From Nanobdellota archaeon (GTDB lineage: Archaea; Nanobdellota; Nanobdellia; Pacearchaeales; GW2011-AR1): 59,009 nucleotides of DNA. The stretch lies in assembly GCA_021818475.1 (NCBI GenBank), contig JAKADZ010000005.1, forward strand, positions 1 through 59,009, in the 5' to 3' direction. Each line of letters opens with the position of its first letter. The first letter of the stretch is position 1. Shown one piece after another: positions 8,695 to 16,782 of the stretch. The notes under the pieces were generated by a model. That model was not told the DNA's origin, made no database searches, and saw nothing but the letters and a program-made list of their open reading frames with translations. The position numbers and the translations under genes were made by a program.

Positions 8695-9246
8695 ATGATT
8701 GAATGGATAATTTTAGGAATTATTGTTTTAGTTGTATTGGTATTCTTCACTTATTTTAACAGATTTGCAGTTTTAGGAAACAGAATTGATAATTCACTAA
8801 GCCAGATTGATGTTCAGTTAAAGAGAAGAGCAGACTTGATTCCAAATTTAATCGAGACAGTTAAAGGTTATGCTAAACATGAAACTGCTGCGATAAAAAC
8901 AGTTACAGAAGCAAGAAAGGCTCTGGTTGCTGCAGAGAATGTTGAGAAGAAAGTAAAAGCAAATGAAAAACTTGAATCTGCATTAAAGTCAATTTTTGCA
9001 ATAGCTGAAAATTATCCTAATTTAAAAGCTAATGAAAACTTTCTTGAACTGCAAAGAGAACTTACAACTACCGAGGATAAAATTTCTTATGCGAGACAAT
9101 ATTACAATGACAGCATCCTTTCTTACAACACTTTATGCACAACGATGCCAGGATTATTTTTCGCTAATCTTTACGGAAAAAAGAAAAGAGAATATTTACA
9201 GATTGCTGCAAAGGAAAGAGAACCTGTAAAAGTAAAATTTGATTAA
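8695..9246 (+). CDS. lemA: LemA family protein
   Basis: 183 aa, usual LemA length. One N-terminal membrane segment (residues 3-21), then the helical LemA domain with FNRFAVLGNRIDNSLSQIDVQLKRRADLIPNLIETVKGYAKHE split over its first helices and YNDSILSYNT near the end. LemA proteins are membrane-anchored with an unclear role and are often next to HtpX-type proteases; htpX indeed follows here, but with a pilin-like gene inserted between. The TATA box at 8666-8673 is shared with the ferredoxin gene. Confidence 0.93.
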   Translation: MIEWIILGIIVLVVLVFFTYFNRFAVLGNRIDNSLSQIDVQLKRRADLIPNLIETVKGYAKHETAAIKTVTEARKALVAAENVEKKVKANEKLESALKSIFAIAENYPNLKANENFLELQRELTTTEDKISYARQYYNDSILSYNTLCTTMPGLFFANLYGKKKREYLQIAAKEREPVKVKFD

Positions 9247-9262
9247 GAAAAGAAGTTCTAAA

Positions 9263-10357
9263 ATGAAAAAAGAGATGAATAAGAAAGGTCTTTCTGACAT
9301 TGTTGTCACATTAATAATAATTGTTTTATCTTTAGTCGCTATCGGAGTTGTCTGGGTTGTTGTTTCAAATATTCTAAAATCAGGAACTCAGCAGGCGAGC
9401 TTTCAGTTCGGAACTTTATTTCTTGATTTAAAAATTGAAAAGGTTTCTACAGATACAAGCGGAAATTTGCAGGTTATGGTTAGCCGAGGAACCGGGCAGG
9501 GGGAATTGACAGGAATTGATTTTGTTTTTTCCGACGGTGTAACAAGCAAGGTAATTAAAGAATCTGCAAGTATTTCTGAACTTGGCGGACAAACTTTTAC
9601 ATTCAGTCCTTCTGATCTTGGAAACGTTTCAATTCCGACAGAGATTGATATAGCTCCTGTTTTAAATTCAGGAGGAAACGATCAGGTAGGAAGTAAAGTT
9701 GATTCTGTTACTTCTGAACCATTTTCATGCCTGAATATTCTAAATTCAGGAAAATCTCATGGCGACGGTATTTATACAATTAATCCGGCTGGAGTTATTT
9801 CATCAAATCCCTTTCAAGTTTACTGTGATATGACTACTGCTGGAGGAGGATGGACTTTAGTCGGACGTTCTGACCCAGGTAATACTGTTAATTGGGGATG
9901 CAACGGAGATACTACTCCTGCAGGAACTTCTTTTGGATGGAAAGCTGATTCTGGAAGTGTAAATGACGATACTTCTCATTATTCGATTGATTTATCTTCT
10001 AAGCCTATCCCATTTACACAAATTTTATTTGGAAGTTATACCTCAGGAAAAACATGGGGAAATTATGTATATGAACAAACTGTAAGTTCTACTTTTTTAA
10101 CTGATTGGGCGACAAATCAATATTCTATTGGTAATCCAACTCCTGTCATTGGAGGAAATTCCGGATTTGGAATGGCAAATAATATTGGTTTTACCAACAA
10201 TCCTGATATTTATCATTGGAGAGATGTTCCAGGGTCAGGAGGAAATGGTTTTGGTTTAGCTTCAAATGGATGGGATACCTGTTATGGAACTCAATCTTCC
10301 CCTAGTGCTTGGGGCGGGAATATTAATACTTTTCAGGGAATGATAATGGTGAGATAA
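9263..10357 (+). CDS. Pilin/archaellin-like adhesin with fibrinogen-like GGGWT domain
   Basis: I prefer the ATG at 9263 to the TTG at 9239, which would overlap lemA. The start then reads MKKEMNKKGLSDIVV: a class III (type IV pilin/archaellin) signal with cleavage expected after KKG and a hydrophobic helix TLIIIVLSLVAIGVVWVVV that would pack in a filament core or anchor. About 120 residues of beta-rich stalk follow, then SCLNILNSGKSHGDGIY...VYCDMTTAGGGWTLVG, a fibrinogen-C-like binding domain running to the C-terminus. It is a paralogue of the partial gene at 2-748 (C-terminal half) and of the gene at 51203 (N-terminal half). It sits between lemA and htpX and lacks a clear TATA box, so it may be read through from lemA. 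Confidence 0.85.
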   Translation: MKKEMNKKGLSDIVVTLIIIVLSLVAIGVVWVVVSNILKSGTQQASFQFGTLFLDLKIEKVSTDTSGNLQVMVSRGTGQGELTGIDFVFSDGVTSKVIKESASISELGGQTFTFSPSDLGNVSIPTEIDIAPVLNSGGNDQVGSKVDSVTSEPFSCLNILNSGKSHGDGIYTINPAGVISSNPFQVYCDMTTAGGGWTLVGRSDPGNTVNWGCNGDTTPAGTSFGWKADSGSVNDDTSHYSIDLSSKPIPFTQILFGSYTSGKTWGNYVYEQTVSSTFLTDWATNQYSIGNPTPVIGGNSGFGMANNIGFTNNPDIYHWRDVPGSGGNGFGLASNGWDTCYGTQSSPSAWGGNINTFQGMIMVR

Positions 10358-10387
10358 GTTAAAACTTAAAAACTATTTTTTCTTTTA

Positions 10388-11281
10388 ATGAAGATGGATT
10401 CAACTCGAAGAATTAATTTTGACGACCAGATTTCCAGGAATAAACTGAAATCTTTTTTTCTTATGGTAATTGTATTCACAGTTTTAGTTATCCTTGGTTA
10501 TGTCATTTCTTTTGCGTTTGACCCCGGTTATTTTTTTGTAATAATGATTATCGCGATTATTTTTTCAGTGGGTTATATTTTGATAAGTTATTATAATTCT
10601 GATAAAATTGCCATTGCCAGCGTCGGAGCTAAAGAAGCAGATAAACTAAAATATCGTGAATTTTATGATTTAGTTGAGGGATTGACAATTGCATCGGGAC
10701 TTCCTATGCCAAAACTTTATATTATGCCTTCCAGACAGATAAATGCATTTGCTTCTGGGAGGGATCCTAAGCATGCTGTTGTTTGCGTGACTGAAGGGGC
10801 TTTGGAAAAATTAGACAAGAAAGAACTTGAAGGAGTTTTGGCTCATGAACTTGGACATGTATCCAGTTATGATATCCGATATATGACTTTTGTAGCAGTT
10901 ATGGTGGGGATGATTTCAATAGTCTCTGAGATTTTTCTGAGAAGTTTGTGGTTCCGAGGGAATGACCGGGAAAATAATCAGGGCAATGCTATATTTCTGA
11001 TAATAGGAATTATTCTTGCTGTACTTGCCCCAATTATTGTTTATTTTGTTCAGCTTGCCATTTCAAGAAAAAGAGAATTTAATGCTGATGCATCTGCGGT
11101 AAAATTTACACGATATCCTCCAGGATTAATCGGTGCGTTGAAAAAAATAAAAAAAGAAACTGAACCAGAGAAAAAAGTAAGCAAGGCTGTTGCTCCGTTA
11201 TTTTTTTCCAACCCCTTCAAAGATATCGGCAGCACTCATCCGGATATTGATAAGAGAATCCAGGTCTTGGAAAAAATGTAA
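10388..11281 (+). CDS. htpX: HtpX-like membrane zinc metalloprotease (M48)
   Basis: 297 aa, normal for HtpX. Two N-terminal membrane segments (about residues 21-40 and 46-66), the zinc motif LAHELGHVSSYD (HEXXH), two further membrane segments (about 158-178 and 196-220), then FNADASAV, which supplies the third zinc ligand region (E in KREFNADA). The C-terminal FKDIGSTHPDIDKRIQVL is the family's closing motif. Likely role: quality control of membrane proteins. LemA and HtpX commonly occur together. The upstream TATA signal is weak. Confidence 0.94.
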   Translation: MKMDSTRRINFDDQISRNKLKSFFLMVIVFTVLVILGYVISFAFDPGYFFVIMIIAIIFSVGYILISYYNSDKIAIASVGAKEADKLKYREFYDLVEGLTIASGLPMPKLYIMPSRQINAFASGRDPKHAVVCVTEGALEKLDKKELEGVLAHELGHVSSYDIRYMTFVAVMVGMISIVSEIFLRSLWFRGNDRENNQGNAIFLIIGIILAVLAPIIVYFVQLAISRKREFNADASAVKFTRYPPGLIGALKKIKKETEPEKKVSKAVAPLFFSNPFKDIGSTHPDIDKRIQVLEKM

Positions 11282-11349
11282 TTGCGACGACACCTACGCG
11301 GTTTCGTCCGCTCGAGTTTCCCCTTGAAGATGTGCTCAAGGCTGATAAT
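11282..11349. repeat. Intergenic repeat fragment
   Basis: GTTTCGTCCGCTCGAG and TTCCCCTTGAAGATGTGCTCAAG stand out as G+C-rich in an A+T-rich gap. The second string recurs at 49781-49808 as TTCCCCTTGAAAGTGTGGTCAAG. TCGTCCG..TCGAG also resembles the G+C-rich insert in thrS at 18444. It ends just before the TATA box (11350-11357) of the next gene. Confidence 0.5.
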
Positions 11350-11378
11350 TTTATAAACTTCTTTTTCTTTTTTGTGTG

Positions 11379-12170
11379 ATGGGAGTGATAAGAAGTTTCT
11401 TTATCGTTTTAGTATCGGTTCTTTTATTTGTTTCATTTGTCGGCCTTAATCTCTTTGGAATTTTAAGTTTATCTTTAAATTATGACCAGGTTCAGAAAGC
11501 AGCTCCGACGATAGCAAATGATTTAATACAGGATTTTAATTTAAGCAGCGAGATACAAAGAGTTTATCCCGAGCTTCAGTTGTACTGTCTCAATAATTCT
11601 GATTATGTTTTCAGTGCGAAAGGGTATACATTTGACATTCCATGCAGTTCTGTTAACCAAGGAGATAATGCAATAATAAATGAAGGGGTTAATGATCTGA
11701 TTCATCAGGTTTATTATACTTCTTACAGCTGTAATTTTCTGGACTGTGCGAAGAGTACGCAGATTCCTTTGTTTTTAATTTCTCAAAAAGCTTATGATTA
11801 CTGGACAAATAAGTTCTACATATTTCTTGTTTCTTCCCTAATATTCCTAATTATCTTATTTTTATTAACTGAAAAAAAATCAAACGCTTCAATTATTTCT
11901 GGCATATTATTGACTGCTTCCTCAATTCTTTTTATTAAATTTGATGCGATAATTAATTCTTTTTCAGATAAGATAGTTTATCAATTTTTAACCATATTCT
12001 TTTCGCAGGCTTTCTATGTCTCTTTGAGATTTTTGATCCTTGGAATTTTAATTTTAATTGCAGGCATAGTATTCAAACTTTTTAATATCGGGATGTTCAT
12101 TTCCAACCTTATCGGTAAAATCAAAAAAATACCGGATAAATCTGTTAAAGATTCCGCAAAAAAGAAATAA
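11379..12170 (+). CDS. Multi-pass membrane protein, unknown function
   Basis: 263 aa from the ATG at 11379; the GTG at 11376 is three bases upstream. TTTATAAA at 11350-11357 begins 29 nt before this ATG, which decides the start. One N-terminal membrane segment, an extracellular loop of about 100 residues with four cysteines (LQLYCLNN, DIPCSS, YSCNFLDCAK) and probably disulfides, then three membrane segments (IFLVSSLIFLIILFLL; ISGILLTASSILFI; LRFLILGILILIAGIVF) and a Lys-rich tail. I recognise no family. Confidence 0.65.
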   Translation: MGVIRSFFIVLVSVLLFVSFVGLNLFGILSLSLNYDQVQKAAPTIANDLIQDFNLSSEIQRVYPELQLYCLNNSDYVFSAKGYTFDIPCSSVNQGDNAIINEGVNDLIHQVYYTSYSCNFLDCAKSTQIPLFLISQKAYDYWTNKFYIFLVSSLIFLIILFLLTEKKSNASIISGILLTASSILFIKFDAIINSFSDKIVYQFLTIFFSQAFYVSLRFLILGILILIAGIVFKLFNIGMFISNLIGKIKKIPDKSVKDSAKKK

Positions 12171-12199
12171 TTTTTATACTGTGATTATCTTGAGTTAAG

Positions 12200-12799
12200 A
12201 TGTGCAAATTATGCGAGACAAATCCAGTTTATGAATTTACTAACAAGAGAAAACTCTGCAAAAGATGTTTTGTTAATTATTTTGTAAAAAAATTTCTTTA
12301 CACAGTAAGAAAATTTAACATGGCTCATCAGGGAGATATTATTGGATATAAAAAAGGCAATAAATTAAAAGAGGTTGTTCTGGAAGACTTACTAGAATTT
12401 TTCTCAAAAAAATCCGGAATTAAAATTGTAACTTTGCCTAATACAAAAGCAAATAAAATTGCAGTTGATTCTTCTATTGATTCTGAATCAACAGAAATAA
12501 TTGAAACATTAATAAAAGGAAATTCTTCCAGTTTCGAAAAACAACTCCCAACTGAAAATAAAATTATCAAGCCCTTATACCTTTTTTTAGATGAGGAAAT
12601 TTTGCTTTATGCGAAAATAAAAAATTTAAAATTTAAGGGAGGAGAACCTTCTGCGGGTTCTTCACAATTCATGCATCCCCGCAGGAAGTTGAAAATAAAT
12701 AAAAAAGATAATATTCAGGAATTTGTTGACCAGTTTGAAAAGAAACACCCTGAAGTTAAAAGAGCAATTGTAAATAGCTTATTGGAATTGTATAAATAA
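12200..12799 (+). CDS. Degenerate TtuA/Ncs6-like protein lacking the PP-loop
   Basis: 199 aa. The start MCKLCETNPVYEF...LCKRCFVNYFVKKFL is the N-terminal zinc-ribbon of TtuA/Ncs6 tRNA 2-thiolation enzymes. Where TtuA has the ATP-binding SGGKDS loop, this protein has GDIIGYKKGNKLKEVVLEDL. The later block PLYLFLDEEILLYAKIKNLKF matches TtuA's KPL...E.e...YA motif, and FVDQFEKKHPEVKRAI matches its C-terminal helix. The catalytic cysteine that should follow (CPY-like) is gone; the site is occupied by a palindromic insertion (12648-12688). It is therefore probably not a thiolase and may be an RNA- or partner-binding relic. TATA-like TTTTTATA at 12171 starts 29 nt upstream. Confidence 0.75.
   Translation: MCKLCETNPVYEFTNKRKLCKRCFVNYFVKKFLYTVRKFNMAHQGDIIGYKKGNKLKEVVLEDLLEFFSKKSGIKIVTLPNTKANKIAVDSSIDSESTEIIETLIKGNSSSFEKQLPTENKIIKPLYLFLDEEILLYAKIKNLKFKGGEPSAGSSQFMHPRRKLKINKKDNIQEFVDQFEKKHPEVKRAIVNSLLELYK
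12648..12688 (+). repeat. Palindromic element inside the TtuA-like gene
   Basis: CTTCTGCGGG...CCCCGCAGGAAG forms a hairpin with one bulge around the loop TTCTTCACAATTCATGCAT. About 30 of 40 bases match a segment inside the unrelated gene at 20744, but translated in another frame (here AGSSQ, there RVLHN). A related string lies in the intergenic region at 25327. Confidence 0.65.
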
Positions 12800-12801
12800 G
12801 C

Positions 12802-12821
12802 GGGTTCTTTTAAAAAAGAAC
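12802..12821. terminator. Hairpin between convergent genes
   Basis: GGTTCTTTT-AA-AAAAGAACC is a perfect 9-bp stem located 2 bases after the TtuA-like stop and 34 bases before the stop of the converging gene. It may end both transcripts. The hairpin plus its flank (CTAGCATGGTAGAAA) recurs in reverse orientation at 25441-25475, so it is also a dispersed element. Confidence 0.55.
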
Positions 12822-12854
12822 CTAGCATGGTAGAAAAAGTAATAAAAATTTAAT

Positions 12855-14861
12855 TTATTCTCTTCTTTGTCTTTCCATAAATCTGTTTATGAATTTCTTT
12901 GTTTCTTCATCTTCTTTTTTTATGGTTTCCAAAACAAAAACAGGGGTTCCTTCTCTGATTTGTTTTTCTGTTTTAGTATAAACTCTTACCAGGTCATTCA
13001 TATTATTACTCAATAATACTTCTCCTTCTGAAAGAGATGCTATTTTCTTGGAGATTGTAACAAGAGTTCCAAGACTCATAAATTTGAATGTTCCATTTTC
13101 AACTTTTGCAATTATTGCCCCATAATTTAATGATATCCCGAAATTTAATTTTTGATTGAACATCCGGTTATGCTCTGTAAGTATTTTTTGAACTTCTTCA
13201 GCCATCTCAAGAGCAACTTTTTCATTTTTGAATGTTCTTGTTTTTGACGGGGCTAATATCAAGAAAAGATAATCCTGATTTTCATAAACTGCTGCATTAT
13301 TGCTCTCTCCTAATTCACTTATTTTTTGCAGAGTTTCCGATGCACTGCTTCCTTTCTTATTTTTTAATTCACTTAACCCTTTTATTTTAACACAAACAAC
13401 ACTCGCATCCTGCTGTTCTCCTTTCATCGAAAGAGACATTTCTGCTTTGTTGCTTTTTCTTTCGAATACATTATTTTTCATCACAGGAATATTTGCTTCT
13501 CCATTTTTCCTGAAACTCATACGGGTGTGGAACGGTTTTTTTCTAACTTTTTTAAATGCAAAAAATACGCCCGACGCCAATACTGAAATCAATACTATCC
13601 ACCCGAAGACAACTCCGAAAGAACTCCAGCCAGCTTCTTTTATTCCAACTGCATTGCCTGTTAAACTCATTGTGCCGGTTACTTCATTGTCCTGGCCCCC
13701 AACTATTTTAACCTGATATTCTCCGTCGGGTGCAGTAAGAATATATTTTTTGCTTTCCCCAACATCCAATGAGACTGGTACGTTTAAAGGAGTGTCTCCA
13801 ATTTTCACAAGAAGAGTTTTATTATAAGGAACATTTCCGTTATTTGTCACCTGAACTGTTTTATTTATTATCTGAATATCCACTGATTCTTTTTCTTTTA
13901 TCAGGAAGTCCTGTTCCGAATTGAGCCCCTGTGAAGTCGCCAAAACTTTCCATGTTGCAGGAGGTTCATTAGGGGCAACAGTATAAGTGAACGATTCATT
14001 TGCATCGATATCTTGCTGTTCAACTATTTTATCATTTGAATCTTTTAAAGTGAGGAATGTTTTTACATCAATTGGGTCTCCTGTCTGATCATGCAAAATT
14101 GATTTTACATTCAATGAATCTCCCGGGTTTAACTCACTGCTGCTGAGAATTAATTCCAAATTTGTCGGCACCTGATTTACTGAAATATTATATTGCGATG
14201 TTCCTGTATTTGTCGGCAATCCATTGCTGTCTTCTTCATAAGCATTAAGATTAATAAAATAACTTCCTGCTTTCAGATTTTGTGGAAGAGAAAGATTTAA
14301 TGCGAAATTACCGTCATTTATTGTTCCTGCCTGGGTGATATTCTGGTTTACATCATTGGTCAAAATAGTCGCATCGACAAATCCATTTGCATTTTCGCCT
14401 GTTTCTTTTGTTACTTTCCCGCTTATCTGAACAACATCTCCTGAATTAAAAACAGAATTCTGTAAAACTCCGCTGATTGTAAGCAAATCTGAAATTTTAA
14501 ATGGGTCACTTACTTTTATATCAGAACCAAAAGTTACCTGCACATTACAGGTTCCGCTGTTTCCTCCAATTGCATCTCTTGTTAAACCAAAAGAATATGG
14601 AATATCTTTGGGGTATCCTGTTTTTAATGGAAATCCTTTCCATGTTAATAGGTTTATTGAGGTCCCATTACATATAAGATTTATTCCGAGATCTTGTGAT
14701 GTGTCACTTAGAGAGGATATTGTTATCGGGACAGATACTTCGTCCCCAAGGTTATATGTTGATTTTAATGGCTGGGTGAAAATTATCTCTGCAGAAATAG
14801 TTGAACTTAATAAAACAATAAATAACAGCGCAATAATCCCCTTTTTTATTCCTCTTTCCAT
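12855..14861 (-). CDS. Secreted Ig-like/membrane protein with a degenerate nucleotide-cyclase-like cytosolic domain
   Basis: 668 aa. Signal peptide (MERGIKKGIIALLFIVLLSS), then about 390 extracellular residues of beta-sandwich repeats (e.g. YNLGDEVSVPITISS, FNSGDVVQISGKVT, LNPGDSLNVKSIL), a membrane segment at about 412-431 (FGVVFGWIVLISVLASGVFF), and a cytosolic part. Residues 485-655 follow the class III adenylate/guanylate cyclase pattern: VVCVKIKGLSEL, AVYENQDYLFLIL, AEEVQKILTEHN, LNFGISLNYGAIIA, MSLGTLVTISKKIASLSEGEVLLS, GTPVFVLE. The two metal-binding aspartates and the transition-state Asn/Arg are not at the expected places (K, Q, T, K), so it is probably a non-catalytic sensor or partner domain. 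TATA is about 37 nt upstream. Confidence 0.7.
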   Translation of the reverse strand: MERGIKKGIIALLFIVLLSSTISAEIIFTQPLKSTYNLGDEVSVPITISSLSDTSQDLGINLICNGTSINLLTWKGFPLKTGYPKDIPYSFGLTRDAIGGNSGTCNVQVTFGSDIKVSDPFKISDLLTISGVLQNSVFNSGDVVQISGKVTKETGENANGFVDATILTNDVNQNITQAGTINDGNFALNLSLPQNLKAGSYFINLNAYEEDSNGLPTNTGTSQYNISVNQVPTNLELILSSSELNPGDSLNVKSILHDQTGDPIDVKTFLTLKDSNDKIVEQQDIDANESFTYTVAPNEPPATWKVLATSQGLNSEQDFLIKEKESVDIQIINKTVQVTNNGNVPYNKTLLVKIGDTPLNVPVSLDVGESKKYILTAPDGEYQVKIVGGQDNEVTGTMSLTGNAVGIKEAGWSSFGVVFGWIVLISVLASGVFFAFKKVRKKPFHTRMSFRKNGEANIPVMKNNVFERKSNKAEMSLSMKGEQQDASVVCVKIKGLSELKNKKGSSASETLQKISELGESNNAAVYENQDYLFLILAPSKTRTFKNEKVALEMAEEVQKILTEHNRMFNQKLNFGISLNYGAIIAKVENGTFKFMSLGTLVTISKKIASLSEGEVLLSNNMNDLVRVYTKTEKQIREGTPVFVLETIKKEDEETKKFINRFMERQRRE

Positions 14862-14958
14862 TTTCTCTTCATAAAAAGAATAAATTCTTATTTATAAAGA
14901 TTTTGAGAATTTTCCTCTATTTGACAATGTTTAAAAATAAATTTCTCCTTGTAAATAA

Positions 14959-16092
14959 ATGAAAAAAGAATCCACAAAAAGTTCGGTGACTCCCTGGGAA
15001 GTAAAAGGGCGCATAGATTATGACCGGTTGATTGAGGAATTTGGCGTCGAGAGGCTTAATTCTTTTACTCTTGACAGGATTAAGAAACATGCAAAAGAAC
15101 TTCATTTTATGCTAAAAAGAAAAATTTTTTTTGCGCATCGTGATCTGAATTGGGTTTTGGATGAATACGAAAAAGGAAATCATTTTTTTATTTATACCGG
15201 CAGAGGTCCGTCAGGACCAATTCACTTGGGGCATCTCGGAACCTGGATTTTTACAAAATGGCTTCAGGATAAATTTAATGCAGAATTATGGTTTCAATTT
15301 ACTGACGATGAAAAATTTTTATTCAAGCAGAACATGAGCATGGAAGATGCGGAAAAATGGACTTATGAAAATATGCTTGATGTAATTGCATTGGGGTTTG
15401 ACCCAAAGAAAACTCATTTTATCGTCGATACTAAAAATGCTGATTTGATTTATCCGGTTGCACTTAAATTTGCAAAAAAGATAAATTTTTCTACGGTTAA
15501 AGCTGCTTTTGGCATGAGCAATGAAAATAATATCGGACAGATTTTTTATACAAGCATGCAGGCAGCACCTGCTGTTATCCCGAGTGTTCTGAAGAAAAAA
15601 AATATTCCGTGCCTGATTCCTCTGGCAATTGACCAGGATCCTCATTTTAGAGTTGCCAGGGATGTTTATATGAAACTTGGCTATTATAAACCTGCAATAA
15701 TTCATGGAATGTTCCTTCCTCCTCTTAGTGGAGTTTCCGGGAAAATGGACAGCAGCGGAGACCAGATAAATTCTATACTCACAACAGATTCCCCCAAGGA
15801 AGTTGAAATGAAAATAAAGAAATACGCTTTTTCAGGAGGACAGGCAACAATTGAAGAACACAGAAAGAAAGGCGGAAATCCTGACATCGATGTTTCTTTC
15901 CAATATTTAAGAATGCTGTTTGAACCTGATGATGAAAAATTGGCCAAATTAGAAAAAGATTATCGCAGCGGAAAACTCCTGACTTCTGAGCTAAAAGAAA
16001 TTTTGATTAAAAAAATAAATGATTTTCTGAAGGATCATCAGGCAAAAAGAAAACTTGCAGAAAAACAAATTGATAAATTTCTCTACAAATAA
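14959..16092 (+). CDS. trpS: Tryptophanyl-tRNA synthetase (archaeal/eukaryal type)
   Basis: 377 aa, normal length. It charges tRNA-Trp. Seen: SVTPWEVKGRIDYDRLIEEFG at the start, the class I HIGH motif in GRGPSGPIHLGHLGTW, ITDDEKFLF-type block (FTDDEKFLFKQN), AIDQDPHFRVARD, and the KMSKS-equivalent KMDSS in LSGVSGKMDSSGDQ. The C-terminal FLKDHQAKRKLAEKQIDKF is characteristic of the archaeal type. TTTAAAAA at 14930-14937 begins 29 nt before the ATG. The stop abuts that of the converging hydrolase gene. Confidence 0.96.
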   Translation: MKKESTKSSVTPWEVKGRIDYDRLIEEFGVERLNSFTLDRIKKHAKELHFMLKRKIFFAHRDLNWVLDEYEKGNHFFIYTGRGPSGPIHLGHLGTWIFTKWLQDKFNAELWFQFTDDEKFLFKQNMSMEDAEKWTYENMLDVIALGFDPKKTHFIVDTKNADLIYPVALKFAKKINFSTVKAAFGMSNENNIGQIFYTSMQAAPAVIPSVLKKKNIPCLIPLAIDQDPHFRVARDVYMKLGYYKPAIIHGMFLPPLSGVSGKMDSSGDQINSILTTDSPKEVEMKIKKYAFSGGQATIEEHRKKGGNPDIDVSFQYLRMLFEPDDEKLAKLEKDYRSGKLLTSELKEILIKKINDFLKDHQAKRKLAEKQIDKFLYK

Positions 16093-16707
16093 TTATTTGT
16101 AAAATATGTGATAACTGTTTTTTATCCGGCCTATTTTTTTTAAGTTTTTTGCCCATGAAGGAGTTTTTACAATTTTTGGATTAAAATAATGCGTGGCTCC
16201 GCCAGTTGGGTCGGAATATTTTCCTGAAAGAATATCTCTCGCTAAATTCAGGCATTCTATAAATTCCTTTGAATCATAAGCCATTGGATTTTTCAGAAAT
16301 TTGCTGCTGTCGCTGCCTTCATTAAAACAGGAATACTGATAAGGTTCCAATATAACTTCTTTCAGGGATTTTCCTCTTTTTGCCCTGTTAATTGCGGAAT
16401 ATGCTACTGCTATCTTTTCTATTTCTGAACAATCTGCTGCTTCCCCAAGAATCAGTCTGGCCAGAAGATTTTTATCTGAATCTTCACTAAAATTAGAAAC
16501 TTCATAATTTGATAACTGATAAAGTTTTTTTTCAAGCTGCTTCATTTCTTCTGTCTGACAGAATGGGGCTTCCTTAATAAGGCTCCCGTATTTTGCACGA
16601 GCTTCCAGAATATACTTTGGTTCTTCTCTTTTTATAGGCAGATCATTAAAACTTAATGATAAAAATCCCAACACTGCAGCAGTTAATGATAACAATTTTT
16701 TAGTCAT
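16093..16707 (-). CDS. SleB/CwlJ-like cell-wall hydrolase, exported
   Basis: 204 aa with a short N-terminal hydrophobic signal (MTKKLLSLTAAVLGFLSLSF). The C-terminal 120 residues carry the Hydrolase_2 (SleB) pattern: LARLILGEAADCSEIEKIAVAYSAINR with the catalytic-type Glu in the GEA motif, YQYSCF, DPTGGATHYFNP, and SYHIFYK at the end. In bacteria this fold is a lytic transglycosylase or amidase acting on peptidoglycan. Archaea lack murein, so this exported enzyme may act on bacterial neighbours or a different wall polymer. TATA-like TTTAAAAA at 16729-16736 starts 29 nt upstream. Family call is good; substrate is unknown. Confidence 0.85.
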   Translation of the reverse strand: MTKKLLSLTAAVLGFLSLSFNDLPIKREEPKYILEARAKYGSLIKEAPFCQTEEMKQLEKKLYQLSNYEVSNFSEDSDKNLLARLILGEAADCSEIEKIAVAYSAINRAKRGKSLKEVILEPYQYSCFNEGSDSSKFLKNPMAYDSKEFIECLNLARDILSGKYSDPTGGATHYFNPKIVKTPSWAKNLKKIGRIKNSYHIFYK

Positions 16708-16753
16708 AAACTGCCAGATAAAAATTCTTTTTTAAACTTTGTGGATAATTAAT

Positions 16754-16761
16754 TTTATAAA
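16754..16761 (+). promoter_or_regulatory. TATA box of thrS
   Basis: TTTATAAA begins 29 nt before the thrS ATG at 16783, so transcription should start at or beside the start codon (leaderless). Confidence 0.7.
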
Positions 16762-16782
16762 CTTCTTATCTCTACATTTTTT

